Source: Corynebacterium rouxii
Lineage (GTDB): Bacteria > Actinomycetota > Actinomycetes > Mycobacteriales > Mycobacteriaceae
Direction of reading: 5' to 3'
Assembly (NCBI RefSeq): GCF_902702935.1
Contig: NZ_LR738855.1
Span: 1,240,001-1,304,000, forward strand
DNA length: 64,000 bases
The notes beneath the pieces were generated by a model, which saw only the letters and a list, made by a program, of their open reading frames with translations, did no database searches and was not told where the DNA came from. The position numbers were made by a program, and so were the translations under genes. Of the stretch, positions 47,754 to 56,352 are shown one piece after another (positions within the stretch are counted from its first letter, which is position 1; every line of letters starts with the position of its first letter).

Positions 47754-48056
47754 TCACACAACCTTAAACTCAGGCCGTTTACGTTCCCGCTTCTGCTTCC
47801 GCTCACCAAACAAATCAGGGCGATCCTTAACCCAGCCGCGAATCTCAGCAGAACACCGCTTCTCAATCACCAACGCCGGATGCTCAACAGGAAACCCCCT
47901 GCCGTCATCAATGAACAGCCCCTCACGCTCAACCGCGTCACGGGCATCACGCACCTTCACCGTCAAACCCGCCACAGCCATGACAGCCTCACGATCAAAC
48001 GCATTCAAATCACGCCCACCACACAAGCGCTCAAACTCATCATCAATCCGAGACAC
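47754..48056 (-). CDS. Terminase small subunit (probable)
   Basis: The 100-residue, highly charged helical protein starts at GTG 48056 (SRIDDEFERLCGGRDLNAFDREAVMAVAGLTVKVRDA) and ends in a basic tail KQKRERKRPEFKVV. Size, position directly before the large subunit and the basic end fit a DNA-recognising small terminase. Sequence identity to a known family is not certain. A terminator lies just upstream, so it is probably the first gene of the late operon. Confidence 0.72.
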   Translation of the reverse strand: MSRIDDEFERLCGGRDLNAFDREAVMAVAGLTVKVRDARDAVEREGLFIDDGRGFPVEHPALVIEKRCSAEIRGWVKDRPDLFGERKQKRERKRPEFKVV

Positions 48057-48079
48057 AACACCACCTCCACGTGGGCATG

Positions 48080-48112
48080 AAAAAGCCCCTCACCACAACA
48101 CCGTGGGAGGGG
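48080..48112 (-). terminator. Terminator between early and late regions
   Basis: On the minus strand, CCCCTCCCACGG and GTGGTGAGGGGC pair with a small bulge and are followed by TTTTT (plus 48080-48084). It separates the HNH gene from the terminases. Confidence 0.7.
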
Positions 48113-48271
48113 AAATAAAGCTACAACTTTCGCAGTGGCCTTTCCATCGATAATAGCAGGTCAAACCACATTTTACAAGCTGGAACGCACCCAAAAAGCC
48201 CTCCCATTTGCAACAATTGTTCAATAAGGGGAGAGAGAAGGAATGACTCAAGGACCAAGCAGGGTGAGTCA

Positions 48272-48312
48272 AATGGGGGTACCCTCTAAGATTTTCGGGG
48301 GGGGGTGGGGGT
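48272..48312. other. Candidate cos region (G-rich tract)
   Basis: A tract with GGGGGTACCC followed by TTTTCGGGGGGGGGTGGGGG lies in the 200-base gap between the HNH gene and the terminases. In HK97-type phages of Gram-positive hosts the cohesive end site lies at this place and is GC-rich. The exact nicks cannot be read from the sequence. Confidence 0.35.
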
Positions 48313-48314
48313 GC

Positions 48315-49052
48315 CTATGCCCACTGGAAGCCTGTGTCCGGCGCTGTGCTGCCTTGTGTGTGTCCGTTGAGCTCATTGCGTACCTTTACCCCTAGCTGAC
48401 GGTTGCAGCGCCTGTGCAATAGGCGTGTGGCATGGTTGGTGCGCTTCTGTGCTTGCGTCCCCATGCGGGCTTGTTCTTTACCTTCGGGGTGGTCGGCTTC
48501 TAGTGGTGCGTGATCGAAGTTTCTTTGAGGGTCTTTGTACATTGGTTTGCCGCAGTGTTCGCATGGTGTTCCGTCGATGTGTTGGGCTAGGAGCCTGCGC
48601 CGGTTTTTTTGGTGCGTTGCCCCATAGCCACGTCTGGTGGTGTTCGCTTTTTCGGTTGCTTCATACCAGTCTGCTGCGATCTTCAGAACATATGGTGGGC
48701 GTTGTTGTTTGCAGCGTTGCATCACTGTTTGTTTACCTGGGTCGATCACGTGGATTTCCGCCCCGCGTTGACGGTAGGTGCTAAGCACTGTCTTGCTTGG
48801 TTTGGTGTGGATGATCCAGATCGTTGCCTCAGGGTTAGTGAGGGCGTGATCTATGGCGGCTTGCCTCATGAGTTTCGTTGCTGCGACCACTTGCCGCGTG
48901 TGCTCATGATTACTAGCCGGCTTGCCCGCAATGGTGTTGGCTATCGCATCGAAGTCAATGACAATATCCCCATCGGTACGGTGAGCATCAACGAATGTTG
49001 TTTTACCTGCAGCTGGCGGGCCAGTGACAATATGCAATCCCATTTGGCTCAC
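48315..49052 (-). CDS. P-loop kinase-like / HNH endonuclease fusion
   Basis: This is a 245-residue two-domain protein. The N-terminal part is a P-loop NTPase with Walker A GPPAAGKTT (residues 11-19) and IVIDFDAIANTIAG, similar to small nucleotide or polynucleotide kinase-like proteins. The C-terminal part is an HNH nuclease with a CEHCGKPM zinc knuckle, the LEADH core and LLHRRCN. HNH proteins next to terminases assist cos cleavage and DNA packaging; the fused P-loop domain is less common. It lies between the tRNA-like gene and the terminases. Confidence 0.82.
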   Translation of the reverse strand: MSQMGLHIVTGPPAAGKTTFVDAHRTDGDIVIDFDAIANTIAGKPASNHEHTRQVVAATKLMRQAAIDHALTNPEATIWIIHTKPSKTVLSTYRQRGAEIHVIDPGKQTVMQRCKQQRPPYVLKIAADWYEATEKANTTRRGYGATHQKNRRRLLAQHIDGTPCEHCGKPMYKDPQRNFDHAPLEADHPEGKEQARMGTQAQKRTNHATRLLHRRCNRQLGVKVRNELNGHTQGSTAPDTGFQWA

Positions 49053-49066
49053 CTCCCCCGTCTTTG

Positions 49067-49139
49067 CGTACCATGCACGATTCGAACGTGCATCTTACGG
49101 CTTTGGAGACCGTTGCTCTACCAGTTGACCTAAGGACAC
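49067..49139 (-). tRNA. Degenerate tRNA-Trp-like gene (anticodon CCA)
   Basis: The 73-base structure runs from 49139 down to 49067. The anticodon stem ACGGT/GCCGT closes loop CTCCAAA (anticodon CCA). The T arm GCACG-TTCGAAT-CGTGC is perfect. The D arm GGTC/GAGC has one mismatch. The acceptor GTGTCCT with ATGGTAC has one mismatch and two GU pairs. G73 is the usual Trp discriminator. The weak D and acceptor stems leave function open. CCA is not encoded. Confidence 0.6.
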
Positions 49140-49151
49140 TGAATATGAGTA

Positions 49152-49182
49152 AACCCCCATCACCTTGTGTGGTGTGGGGGTT
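49152..49182. repeat. Hairpin upstream of the tRNA-like gene
   Basis: AACCCCC (49152-49158) pairs with GGGGGTT (49176-49182), and CACC with GGTG further in, with one bulge. It lies between the early gene and the tRNA-like gene and may act in processing or termination. A T-run follows only on the plus side. Confidence 0.5.
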
Positions 49183-49228
49183 CGTATTTTTCGAGCGCAT
49201 AGCAGCGTCGTCGCGTCGATTATACGTC

Positions 49229-49861
49229 TTATTCTGTCAGCTGTCTAGTCTCCAGATAGTTAACAACCTCGGACAACAGATATGTTGCCCTCGCTGCCCG
49301 CTTCCTCGTCCTGATATGCCCACGGTAAGCCCACGTGTACAGATCCTCCACCACATACCTGTGGCCTAGTTGGTTCAACTGGTCAATAATCACGGTCCCA
49401 AGCTGCCAAGGCTCGTCGCGACCGATGATCTCGCTGAGCTCGACTGGGTTAATGAGCCGGTCAATGCGCCGAATGTGAACACGCATGAGGTCGTGGAGGT
49501 CGTCTGCCCAGTCGAGTCTTGTGCACTCGTCGGCGTGCCAGCGCAGCCACGCAGCCATGCGCGGGCCGTGCTTGTGCATAATGACTGTGGGTTGGATTTC
49601 TTCGATGGCGTTGCACACCATCTCGTATAGCTCGGTGCAGAGGTCGTGGTCGAGGTCAACGGCTGCGGTGTTTCCGGGCGGTTTGGGGCCAAAGGCGCCC
49701 CCACTGTTTTTTATTTCCGGTGAGGGCGTTGCTGTGGTTTTCGCTTGATCGAGTCTGGCGTATCTGTAGAAGAGGTCAGTGGCTGTTTGTCTGAATTGGA
49801 ATTCGTCGGTCAAGTCTGCCTTCTTTGATGTTGGTGCGCCTGGATTAATCGGTCGGCTCAT
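49229..49861 (-). CDS. Phage early protein of unknown function
   Basis: The 210-residue protein starts at ATG 49861, which overlaps the helicase stop (ATGA); AAAGGA precedes it. The longer frame to 50155 is inside the helicase gene and has Arg/His-rich shadow sequence. The product is helical with conserved-looking HADECTRLDWADDLHDLMRVHIRRIDRLI and ending ARATYLLSEVVNYLETR. The composition suggests a soluble DNA-associated or regulatory protein; relatives occur near helicases in actinobacterial phages. No catalytic motif is recognised. Confidence 0.75.
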   Translation of the reverse strand: MSRPINPGAPTSKKADLTDEFQFRQTATDLFYRYARLDQAKTTATPSPEIKNSGGAFGPKPPGNTAAVDLDHDLCTELYEMVCNAIEEIQPTVIMHKHGPRMAAWLRWHADECTRLDWADDLHDLMRVHIRRIDRLINPVELSEIIGRDEPWQLGTVIIDQLNQLGHRYVVEDLYTWAYRGHIRTRKRAARATYLLSEVVNYLETRQLTE

Positions 49862-51213
49862 TGTGTGTCCTTTCCTAGTTGCGCTTTGACTGCGTTGATG
49901 AGTGCGGATTGTGTGGTGTCTTTCCGCTCCAGTGCTGCCATGACGTCGTCGTCGATGGTGTTTACTGTGTTGATGTGGATGATGCTGACAGGTTCGGTTT
50001 GCCCTTGGCGGAAGAGGCGGGCGTTGGTTTGCTCGTAGAGTTCGAGTGACCATGGTGTTGTTAGCCAGACCATGATGTGTCCTCCTGTTTGGAGGTTGAG
50101 GCCATGCCCGGCGCTTGCTGGGTGGATGAACCCTATGGGGATGTTGCCGGCGCACCAGTCTGACATGTCCTTGCTGCTGGATAGTTCTCTTCCGGTTGGG
50201 AATCGTTCTTTTAGCCGGTCTAGTTCGTGTTTGAACCAGTAAGCGACGAGCACGGTGTTTCCTGCGGCTTGTTCGATGATGTCGGCTAGTGCGTCGAGTT
50301 TTTGTTCGTGGACGGTATTAACACCGTTTTCGGTGTATATCGCTCCGGAAGATAGCTGTTGGAGTTTGTTGGATAGTGTTCCTGCTGTGCCCGCGTCGAT
50401 GATGTCTTTTTCGATGGTGGTGATCATGTCGTCGCGGAGTTGGTTGTATATTTTTTGTTCTTTTTGGTTGAGGTGGACGTGTTCGGTGGTGATCGTGAGT
50501 GGTGGTAGTTCAAGGTAGTCCTGTGTTCGCATGGAGACGGTGATGTCTTTGATGAGGTTGTAGATTTGTTCTTCTGCTCCGGGGCGGATTTTGTAGGAGT
50601 AGATTTGTGCTCCGTTTCGTTTGTCTGGGAGGAAGTACCGGTTGCGGTAGTGGGTGAGGTATTTTCCGAGTCGTTTGCCTTCGTCGATGAGGCGGAATGG
50701 GGCCCAGATGTCTTCGAGGCTGTTGGGGGCGGGGGTTCCGGTGAGGCCGATGATGCGGTGGATTTGTGGGAGTTTTGTTTTGAGTGCTTTGAAGCGTTTT
50801 GATTTGTGGTTTTTGAAGCTGGATAGTTCGTCGATGACGACTGTGTCGAATGGCCATGTGTTGCCGAGTTCGTTGACGAGCCAGGGGATGTTTTCTCTGT
50901 TGATGATGTAGATGTCTGCGTCTGTGTTGAGTGCGTTTCGTCTGGTGGTGGTGTTGCCGACGATGATGCTGATTCGGAGGTTTTTGAGGTGGTCCCATTT
51001 TTGTTGTTCGTTGGACCATGTGTCTCTGGCTACTCGTAGTGGGGCGATGATGAGTGCTTTTGTGGTTGCGTATCGGTCGGTGATGAGGTTGTTGAGGGCT
51101 GTGAGGGTGATGATGGTTTTTCCCATGCCCATGCCAAGAAAGATTGCTGCTTGTGTGTGGGTTTCGATGAAGTTGGTGGCGAATTGTTGGTAGTTATGTG
51201 GTTTGTATTTCAT
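49858..51213 (-). CDS. SNF2-type DEAD-like helicase
   Basis: The 451-residue superfamily 2 ATPase has Walker A GMGMGKT (residues 27-33), Walker B VIDELSS, motif III LTGTPAPN and motif VI QTNARLFRQGQ. The second RecA domain begins near 250. Small phage SNF2 proteins are encoded with VRR-NUC genes as here and probably remodel or translocate on DNA during replication or recombination. It overlaps genes at both ends. Confidence 0.9.
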   Translation of the reverse strand: MKYKPHNYQQFATNFIETHTQAAIFLGMGMGKTIITLTALNNLITDRYATTKALIIAPLRVARDTWSNEQQKWDHLKNLRISIIVGNTTTRRNALNTDADIYIINRENIPWLVNELGNTWPFDTVVIDELSSFKNHKSKRFKALKTKLPQIHRIIGLTGTPAPNSLEDIWAPFRLIDEGKRLGKYLTHYRNRYFLPDKRNGAQIYSYKIRPGAEEQIYNLIKDITVSMRTQDYLELPPLTITTEHVHLNQKEQKIYNQLRDDMITTIEKDIIDAGTAGTLSNKLQQLSSGAIYTENGVNTVHEQKLDALADIIEQAAGNTVLVAYWFKHELDRLKERFPTGRELSSSKDMSDWCAGNIPIGFIHPASAGHGLNLQTGGHIMVWLTTPWSLELYEQTNARLFRQGQTEPVSIIHINTVNTIDDDVMAALERKDTTQSALINAVKAQLGKDTQ

Positions 51214-51472
51214 GGATGGCGTTTCGGATTTGGTTTGGGTGGTTGATGTAGGTTGCGTGGAAGCCGAGTTGTTGGAGTTGGTTGATTCGGTGTTGTTGTA
51301 GGGGGCGTGGTTTTTTGTTGGGTGCTTTGAGCTCGATGAATCCTATGTGGCCTTTCGGTAGGAGGATGAGTCGGTCTGGTATTCCTGCGGTTCCTGGTGT
51401 TGTGAGTTTTAGTGCTATTCCTCCGAGGTTTTTGACGTGTTGTGTGAGTTGTTGTTCGATGTGTTTTTCGTC
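51194..51472 (-). CDS. VRR-NUC domain nuclease
   Basis: The 92-residue protein consists of one PD-(D/E)xK nuclease domain. MDEKHIEQQLTQHVKNLGG is followed by GTAGIPDRLILLPKGHIGFIELKAP, with Asp and the Glu-x-Lys catalytic pair. These stand-alone nucleases act on branched DNA. ATG 51472 is chosen because the upstream 16 codons run into the repeat region. The gene overlaps the SNF2 gene start by 20 bases. Confidence 0.85.
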   Translation of the reverse strand, partial: DEKHIEQQLTQHVKNLGGIALKLTTPGTAGIPDRLILLPKGHIGFIELKAPNKKPRPLQQHRINQLQQLGFHATYINHPNQIRNAIHEIQTT

Positions 51473-51504
51473 CATTGGTGGTGTCTTTCTTGTGGGTGTG
51501 TTTT

Positions 51505-51800
51505 GGCAACAAGGCAACAACTAATGTGCAAGTTCTATTAGATGGTCTGATTTAAGGCTTTTAAGGGCTGTATGGTTGTTGTTGCCCTTAAACCCTTTAT
51601 TTTTCTTTTCTTGTTGATTAGTTGTTGCCTTGTTGCCTTTAGTTGTTAAAAGGCGGTTTTTACTGGGGTTTTCTTGGCAACAAGTGGTGGCAACAACTGG
51701 CAACAACGGCAACAACCTTTATTCGCTGATTTTGTGACTTGCGTCATTAGCAATTAGTGGCCGCCCGTTATTCCGGAGGTTGTTGCCAGTAGTTGTTGCC
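51505..51800. repeat. Array of eleven GGCAACAA octamers (possible phage origin)
   Basis: The octamer GGCAACAA occurs at 51505, 51513, 51676, 51689, 51699 and 51708 on plus, and its complement TTGTTGCC at 51579, 51622, 51630, 51780 and 51793. The part between is AT-rich and includes an inverted repeat TTTAAGGGC/GCCCTTAAA (about 51562-51570 with 51583-51591). No convincing gene lies here; the 64-codon frame at 51521-51715 is an artefact of the repeats. It lies between the nuclease gene and the primase-helicase gene. Confidence 0.75.
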
Positions 51801-51801
51801 G

Positions 51802-54258
51802 CTAAAACGAAGGCTGCTCACCGACATCGAACTCATACAGTCGCTGCTTCCCGTATGGCGGTACTTTGCGGACAATGCGTGTCTTTGTCCACATCGGCAT
51901 CTTCTGCATAATCGACGCAATTGCGTATGAATCCGCCGGTTTCATATCTGCTGGATCACGACCAAAGCACTCAGCCCAAATCTCAGCATTCGACACAAAT
52001 TTGCGTTTCGCCCCGCCGGAATGAGAAGCAAACTCAGCGAAGTCACCATCTGCTCCGGACAGATACGCGCGACGCTCCCTCACGCTCATCGACGCCCACC
52101 CATCCGGCAGTGGAGTGTCCAAGTACTCCTCCACCAGCCCGGCGCGCTCATCCGACTCGATAGCGGCGTCCTGTTCTTGGCGGGCCTCCTCAGCAACAGC
52201 ACCTGTTAAATGCAGTTGCTCACCGGACTTGAACCTGAACAGGGCCTCGGCCCAAATCTGGTCCACTGTTTGTTGGTCTAGCTCCCATGATTTCTTTGCT
52301 GATACGCCGGTGATCTTCGCGGGCCAGAATCGGCGGCCTCCGGTGTTGTCTCGTAGGAAGCCGTTTTCTGCGTTTGTGGATCCTACGATGATGCACTGCC
52401 GTGGGTGTGACTCCACGGTTCGGGCGTAGGCGGCGCGGAATTTGTCATCTGTCCTTGATAGGAATCCTTTAACGGTTTCGACGTCCATCTTCCGCATTCC
52501 GGCGAGCTCTCCGAGTTCGAGGATCCAGTAGCCTTGAAGCTTTTCCGCGCCGGTTTTGTCGCGCATGTCTGTCAATGACAGCGCGTCGGAGAACCATGCT
52601 CCTGCTAGTTTCGCGAACAAGGTGGACTTGCCTGTGCCTTGTGGCCCGTTGAGGATCAGAACAGTGTCGAATTTCGTGCCTGGGTGAAACACCCTAGCGA
52701 CTGCTGCGGTGAACGTTTTTCGTGTAACCGCCTTGATGTATTCGGTGTTTTCTGCGCCGAGGTAGTCGATAAGCAGGGTGTCTAACCGTTGCTCGCCGTC
52801 CCATGCTGGCAGATCGTTGAGGTAGTTCCTGATCGGGTGGTAGCAGCGTGATGCTGCTGCGATCTGTAGCGCTTCAGCTGTTTTTGTCCCTGAGTACAGG
52901 CCGAAGGCTTTCTCGAGGTACAGCTTTAGCTGGGCTACGTCAGCGTCTGACCATCCTGTTTTTGTTTGCGTCCACGGTAGCTTCGCGTCGTTGTCTACGC
53001 AGATTGTCTCGGATAGCAGGTTGTATTTGATGGGTTGCAGCAGCGGGTCATGGGTGAGTATTTTGGTGAGATTTTCAAGAGTGTCGTCGTATTCTCCGGA
53101 GTTTTTTCTTGTGAGGTTTGCTGTGGTGCGCCAGCTTTCCTTCGGCTTCTGCGTCTCAGGTTCCTGGGTATCATTCTTGTTTCCTTGGCCTAGTAGGTCG
53201 CCGAAGTCTTCGGCGGCTTTCTGATCGGCTTCCCTGTCTAGTAGTGCTTTGACCTCGTGGTCTTCGCGTGCGAGGCCGAGCATTGCTTTGTATGAGGGGA
53301 GTTTGTGGGTTGGGGTTCCTTGTTTCGCTTCGTCGTCCCATGTTCCGAACTTGTGGAGTCTCACGAGGTCGAAGGCGTTGACGAGTTGACCACCTGCGGG
53401 GTCTGTTCCGTGGTGCGAGTATGAGAAACTGTCAGCACCGTAGATCACGACGCCGGATGTGGATTCACCGGGTGCGTATGTGTAGCGTCCTTGGGTGTTT
53501 GTTGGTGTGTAGGTGTCGTGGAGGAAAACTTCGATTGCTTTGCTGATCGGGTATGTTCTGCAGAACGCTCCGACGAGACCTGGTTTTGTAAGCGGGTCGG
53601 CTTGTTTGTCAGCGCGTGCTTTCAGGTGCTCTGTTTGGCGTGACGAAGTTGGCCATGTGGACATGTCGCGCCAGTCGTCGTAACGTGCGAGAACCTCGTC
53701 TGGGTTGATCCACGGCCCTGTGTTGGTTTTGTGCAGCGGCTCGACATCGACTGGGTGTGTTGGCCAGTACATGAGCCGGTGTGCTTCATAGGTTGTGTCG
53801 TCGAACGCGTCGATTCCGATGTCTGCTGCGAGTCTTCTGCACACAGCTGCGTATTCGTCTGCTGTGACGTCGCGTGTCAGCGGTGCGATGATGCGGAAGC
53901 GCGGCCGGTCTGCTGTGTGTGAGTGGGTGGAGTAGCAGACCCACTCGTAGGGCAGTGTGGTCGGTAGGTCGGTGAGTGTTTGATGTGTTGGTGTGTCCGC
54001 GTCGAGGGCGATCAGGCTGCGTGTGAGGATGTTGTTTTTGCGGCGTCTGCCGTTGGCTAGGTGGCCTCCGACGAACCCTCCGAAGTCTTTTTCGTCGTCG
54101 CGTTTTGTTTTCGGCAGCGCCTGGTATTCGGCTGCTGTTTTGGTTCCTGGTCGGCTGTTAGCTAGGCGTTGCTGGAGTGTTGGCCAGTCTGTGAGCTGGT
54201 TGTCCCAGAGCATGGCGAGTCGTGATCCTGCTGTGGAGATTTTCAGTTCTCTGTTCAT
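51802..54258 (-). CDS. Primase-helicase (AEP-like N-terminus with VapE-type ATPase)
   Basis: The product has 818 residues. The N-terminal region (about 60-200) contains RSLIALDADTP, CYSTHSH and YEAHRLMYWP, a pattern of archaeo-eukaryotic primase-like domains. The C-terminal half is a virulence-associated E / SF3-like ATPase with Walker A NGPQGTGKST near residue 545 and ILELGELAGM as Walker B, then RRFWPAKI. Such proteins open origins and prime phage replication. It starts after the polymerase gene and ends directly at the octamer array, where it may bind. Confidence 0.88.
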   Translation of the reverse strand: MNRELKISTAGSRLAMLWDNQLTDWPTLQQRLANSRPGTKTAAEYQALPKTKRDDEKDFGGFVGGHLANGRRRKNNILTRSLIALDADTPTHQTLTDLPTTLPYEWVCYSTHSHTADRPRFRIIAPLTRDVTADEYAAVCRRLAADIGIDAFDDTTYEAHRLMYWPTHPVDVEPLHKTNTGPWINPDEVLARYDDWRDMSTWPTSSRQTEHLKARADKQADPLTKPGLVGAFCRTYPISKAIEVFLHDTYTPTNTQGRYTYAPGESTSGVVIYGADSFSYSHHGTDPAGGQLVNAFDLVRLHKFGTWDDEAKQGTPTHKLPSYKAMLGLAREDHEVKALLDREADQKAAEDFGDLLGQGNKNDTQEPETQKPKESWRTTANLTRKNSGEYDDTLENLTKILTHDPLLQPIKYNLLSETICVDNDAKLPWTQTKTGWSDADVAQLKLYLEKAFGLYSGTKTAEALQIAAASRCYHPIRNYLNDLPAWDGEQRLDTLLIDYLGAENTEYIKAVTRKTFTAAVARVFHPGTKFDTVLILNGPQGTGKSTLFAKLAGAWFSDALSLTDMRDKTGAEKLQGYWILELGELAGMRKMDVETVKGFLSRTDDKFRAAYARTVESHPRQCIIVGSTNAENGFLRDNTGGRRFWPAKITGVSAKKSWELDQQTVDQIWAEALFRFKSGEQLHLTGAVAEEARQEQDAAIESDERAGLVEEYLDTPLPDGWASMSVRERRAYLSGADGDFAEFASHSGGAKRKFVSNAEIWAECFGRDPADMKPADSYAIASIMQKMPMWTKTRIVRKVPPYGKQRLYEFDVGEQPSF

Positions 54259-54276
54259 GGCGGTGTCCTCCTTTCG

Positions 54277-56262
54277 TTAGTCTTTTTGGTAGAAGGGGCA
54301 TTCGTAGCCGTCCGCTGTCAGCGGTATTCCGTCGGCCCATTCGGGTGCTTGTTCCATCAGCCGGCACACTGTGTCAACTGGTGTGTCTATGTCGGCTTCG
54401 ATGACGGCTTCGTCGTGGATATGCATGACGATGGTGTGTCCTGCTTTTTCCAAGATTGTTAGGGAGTGCGCGAGGAGGTCACGGGCTACGGCTTGAGTGA
54501 TGTTCTCGACGAGTTTCCCGCCGTAGGTTTCCAGTTGGGTGAATTTCCGGTTCATGCCCACCCCGTAGAACGTGATTGTCTCGTTGCCGAACCTGTTGGT
54601 TCCGATCCCTGCTTTCGGGTAGACCAGTGATCTTCCTGAGGGGAGGGTTACGAGTAGCATGCCTGCTTCGATGCGCATGGTGATATTGCGAACTTTTGTT
54701 GTTTCACCTGTGGTGATCGTGTATTTTGCCGCGTCGTCGATGGCGTACCAGTAGTCGACGATGTTCTGGTTTGCGTCTCGCCATTTGTTGACGATGATGC
54801 GCATTTCGTCTTCGCTAAGCCCCATGCGTTTTCCGCCCATCGCTTCGATGGCGTTAACTCCGCCTTGGTATCCGCAGGCGAGGACAGCGACTTTTCCTTT
54901 TTGTCGAAGTTCTGCGTTTTCCCCGTGTTTTTCCACGGGTACTCCGAACATTTGGGATGCTGTCGCGCAGTAGAGGTCTTTTCCGTCGATGAACGCTTGG
55001 ATGGTGTTGTTTTGTCCGGCTAGCCATGCCAGGACGCGGGCTTCGATGGCGGAGTAATCGGCGACGATGAACTTTTTCCCCTCGTCGGGGATGAACGCGG
55101 TACGGATCAGCTGGCTGAGGGTATCTGGAACCGAGTCGAATAAAAGCTCGAGTAGGTTGTGGTGCTCGCCGCGTATGAGATCACGTGCCCCAGGCAGATC
55201 TTGGATATAGTTTCTGGGAAGGTTTTGAACCTGCACTAGCCTTCCCGCCCACCGTCCGGTCCGCCCCGCGCCATAGAACTGGAGAAGCCCATGGGCTCTG
55301 CTGCTTTCGGGGATAGCGCACTGTTGCATCGCTTGGTACTTTTTCACGGAGCTTCTCGACATGTCTTGTCGTAGCTCGAGGACGCGCCGGGTGGCTCCGG
55401 TGGCGGTTTCTAAGGCGGTTGAGACGTGCTCTTTTGCCATCGATTCGATGGGGCATCCATTCGCGTGCAACCAGTTTTGGAGTTGTGTTGGCGACCCTGG
55501 GTTTTCGAGACCGGTGAGTTCTCGTGCCTCGTCGAAGCAGTGCTCGCGGTACACGTCATCGACGGTGATTGCGTGAGCGGCTAGGTCAAGGTCGATGCGG
55601 ATGCCGTTGTCGTTGATGCGTTGATCTGTGGCGTATTGGTCCCATACCCAGTCTGGGAGGGGGAACCGTTCGAGCTTCGTGCGCATTTCTTGTTCGGTTT
55701 CCACGTCGCGGCGGTTGTATTCGATGAAGTCTGCCCAGCGTTCTGGTGCTGACTGGGGTCGGTTTCGGTGGGTCATGCCTGTGGTGTCGAACAGGGCAGG
55801 GGCGGTGGCTTCTCTTGGACTCGTCGGGACGCAGAAGTGTTGGATGAGGTTTTTACCCTCGGAGATTTTTTGGGCTTTCAGGCTGAGGACTTTTGCCGCT
55901 TGATCGAGGGACATGGGTAACCCGATGGAAGCACACCACACCATGGTGCATCTCCATCCTCCTGGGTCGATAAATTCCCCTTCGGGGAGGCGGTTTTGCT
56001 GCCGCAGCCATCGGGATAGGCAGACGCGCTCAAATTGGGCGTTGAAAGCATATTTGGTGATTTTCGGGTCTGTTAGTGCTGCGATGATGTCGTCTGGGAC
56101 GGTTTCGCCGGTGGCGGTGGATACCACAGTGACGGGGTTGTCGTCGATGGCGTAGGCAAAGAGGAGGACTTCGAAGTCGTCTGCTGCCGCGTATTTGTAG
56201 GCGCCTCCTTTAGCGATGTTGGCGGAGCTGAAGGTTTCGATGTCGATGGAGAGCGTTTTCAT
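54277..56262 (-). CDS. Phage DNA polymerase, family A
   Basis: The 661-residue protein has an N-terminal 3'-5' exonuclease-like domain with LSIDIETFSS (Asp7, Glu9) and EYNRRDVETEQEM, then a polymerase domain with motif A VADYSAIEARVLAWLAG, a motif B region with KVAVLACGYQGG and motif C MHIHDEAVIEAD. There is no 5'-3' exonuclease domain. It replicates the phage genome together with the primase-helicase encoded next to it. Confidence 0.93.
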   Translation of the reverse strand: MKTLSIDIETFSSANIAKGGAYKYAAADDFEVLLFAYAIDDNPVTVVSTATGETVPDDIIAALTDPKITKYAFNAQFERVCLSRWLRQQNRLPEGEFIDPGGWRCTMVWCASIGLPMSLDQAAKVLSLKAQKISEGKNLIQHFCVPTSPREATAPALFDTTGMTHRNRPQSAPERWADFIEYNRRDVETEQEMRTKLERFPLPDWVWDQYATDQRINDNGIRIDLDLAAHAITVDDVYREHCFDEARELTGLENPGSPTQLQNWLHANGCPIESMAKEHVSTALETATGATRRVLELRQDMSRSSVKKYQAMQQCAIPESSRAHGLLQFYGAGRTGRWAGRLVQVQNLPRNYIQDLPGARDLIRGEHHNLLELLFDSVPDTLSQLIRTAFIPDEGKKFIVADYSAIEARVLAWLAGQNNTIQAFIDGKDLYCATASQMFGVPVEKHGENAELRQKGKVAVLACGYQGGVNAIEAMGGKRMGLSEDEMRIIVNKWRDANQNIVDYWYAIDDAAKYTITTGETTKVRNITMRIEAGMLLVTLPSGRSLVYPKAGIGTNRFGNETITFYGVGMNRKFTQLETYGGKLVENITQAVARDLLAHSLTILEKAGHTIVMHIHDEAVIEADIDTPVDTVCRLMEQAPEWADGIPLTADGYECPFYQKD

Positions 56263-56352
56263 AATTTTCGTTGGGTCCTAGGTTGGGGTTGTTTGTGAGG
56301 GAGTGGCGCCCTCTTGGTAAATAGGTGGGGCGCCGAAACCTATCGCTGCTAG

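Noticed and set aside
50510..51019. 169-codon minus-strand frame inside the SNF2 gene
   Set aside because: Extremely Pro/His/Arg-rich out-of-frame reading of the helicase gene.
51521..51715. 64-codon minus-strand frame in the octamer array
   Set aside because: Its sequence only reflects the repeated octamers and poly-Lys/Asn stretches; no ribosome site.
51505..51800. Octamer array as a CRISPR array
   Set aside because: Repeats are only eight bases, in both orientations and irregularly spaced; there are no uniform spacers or cas genes.
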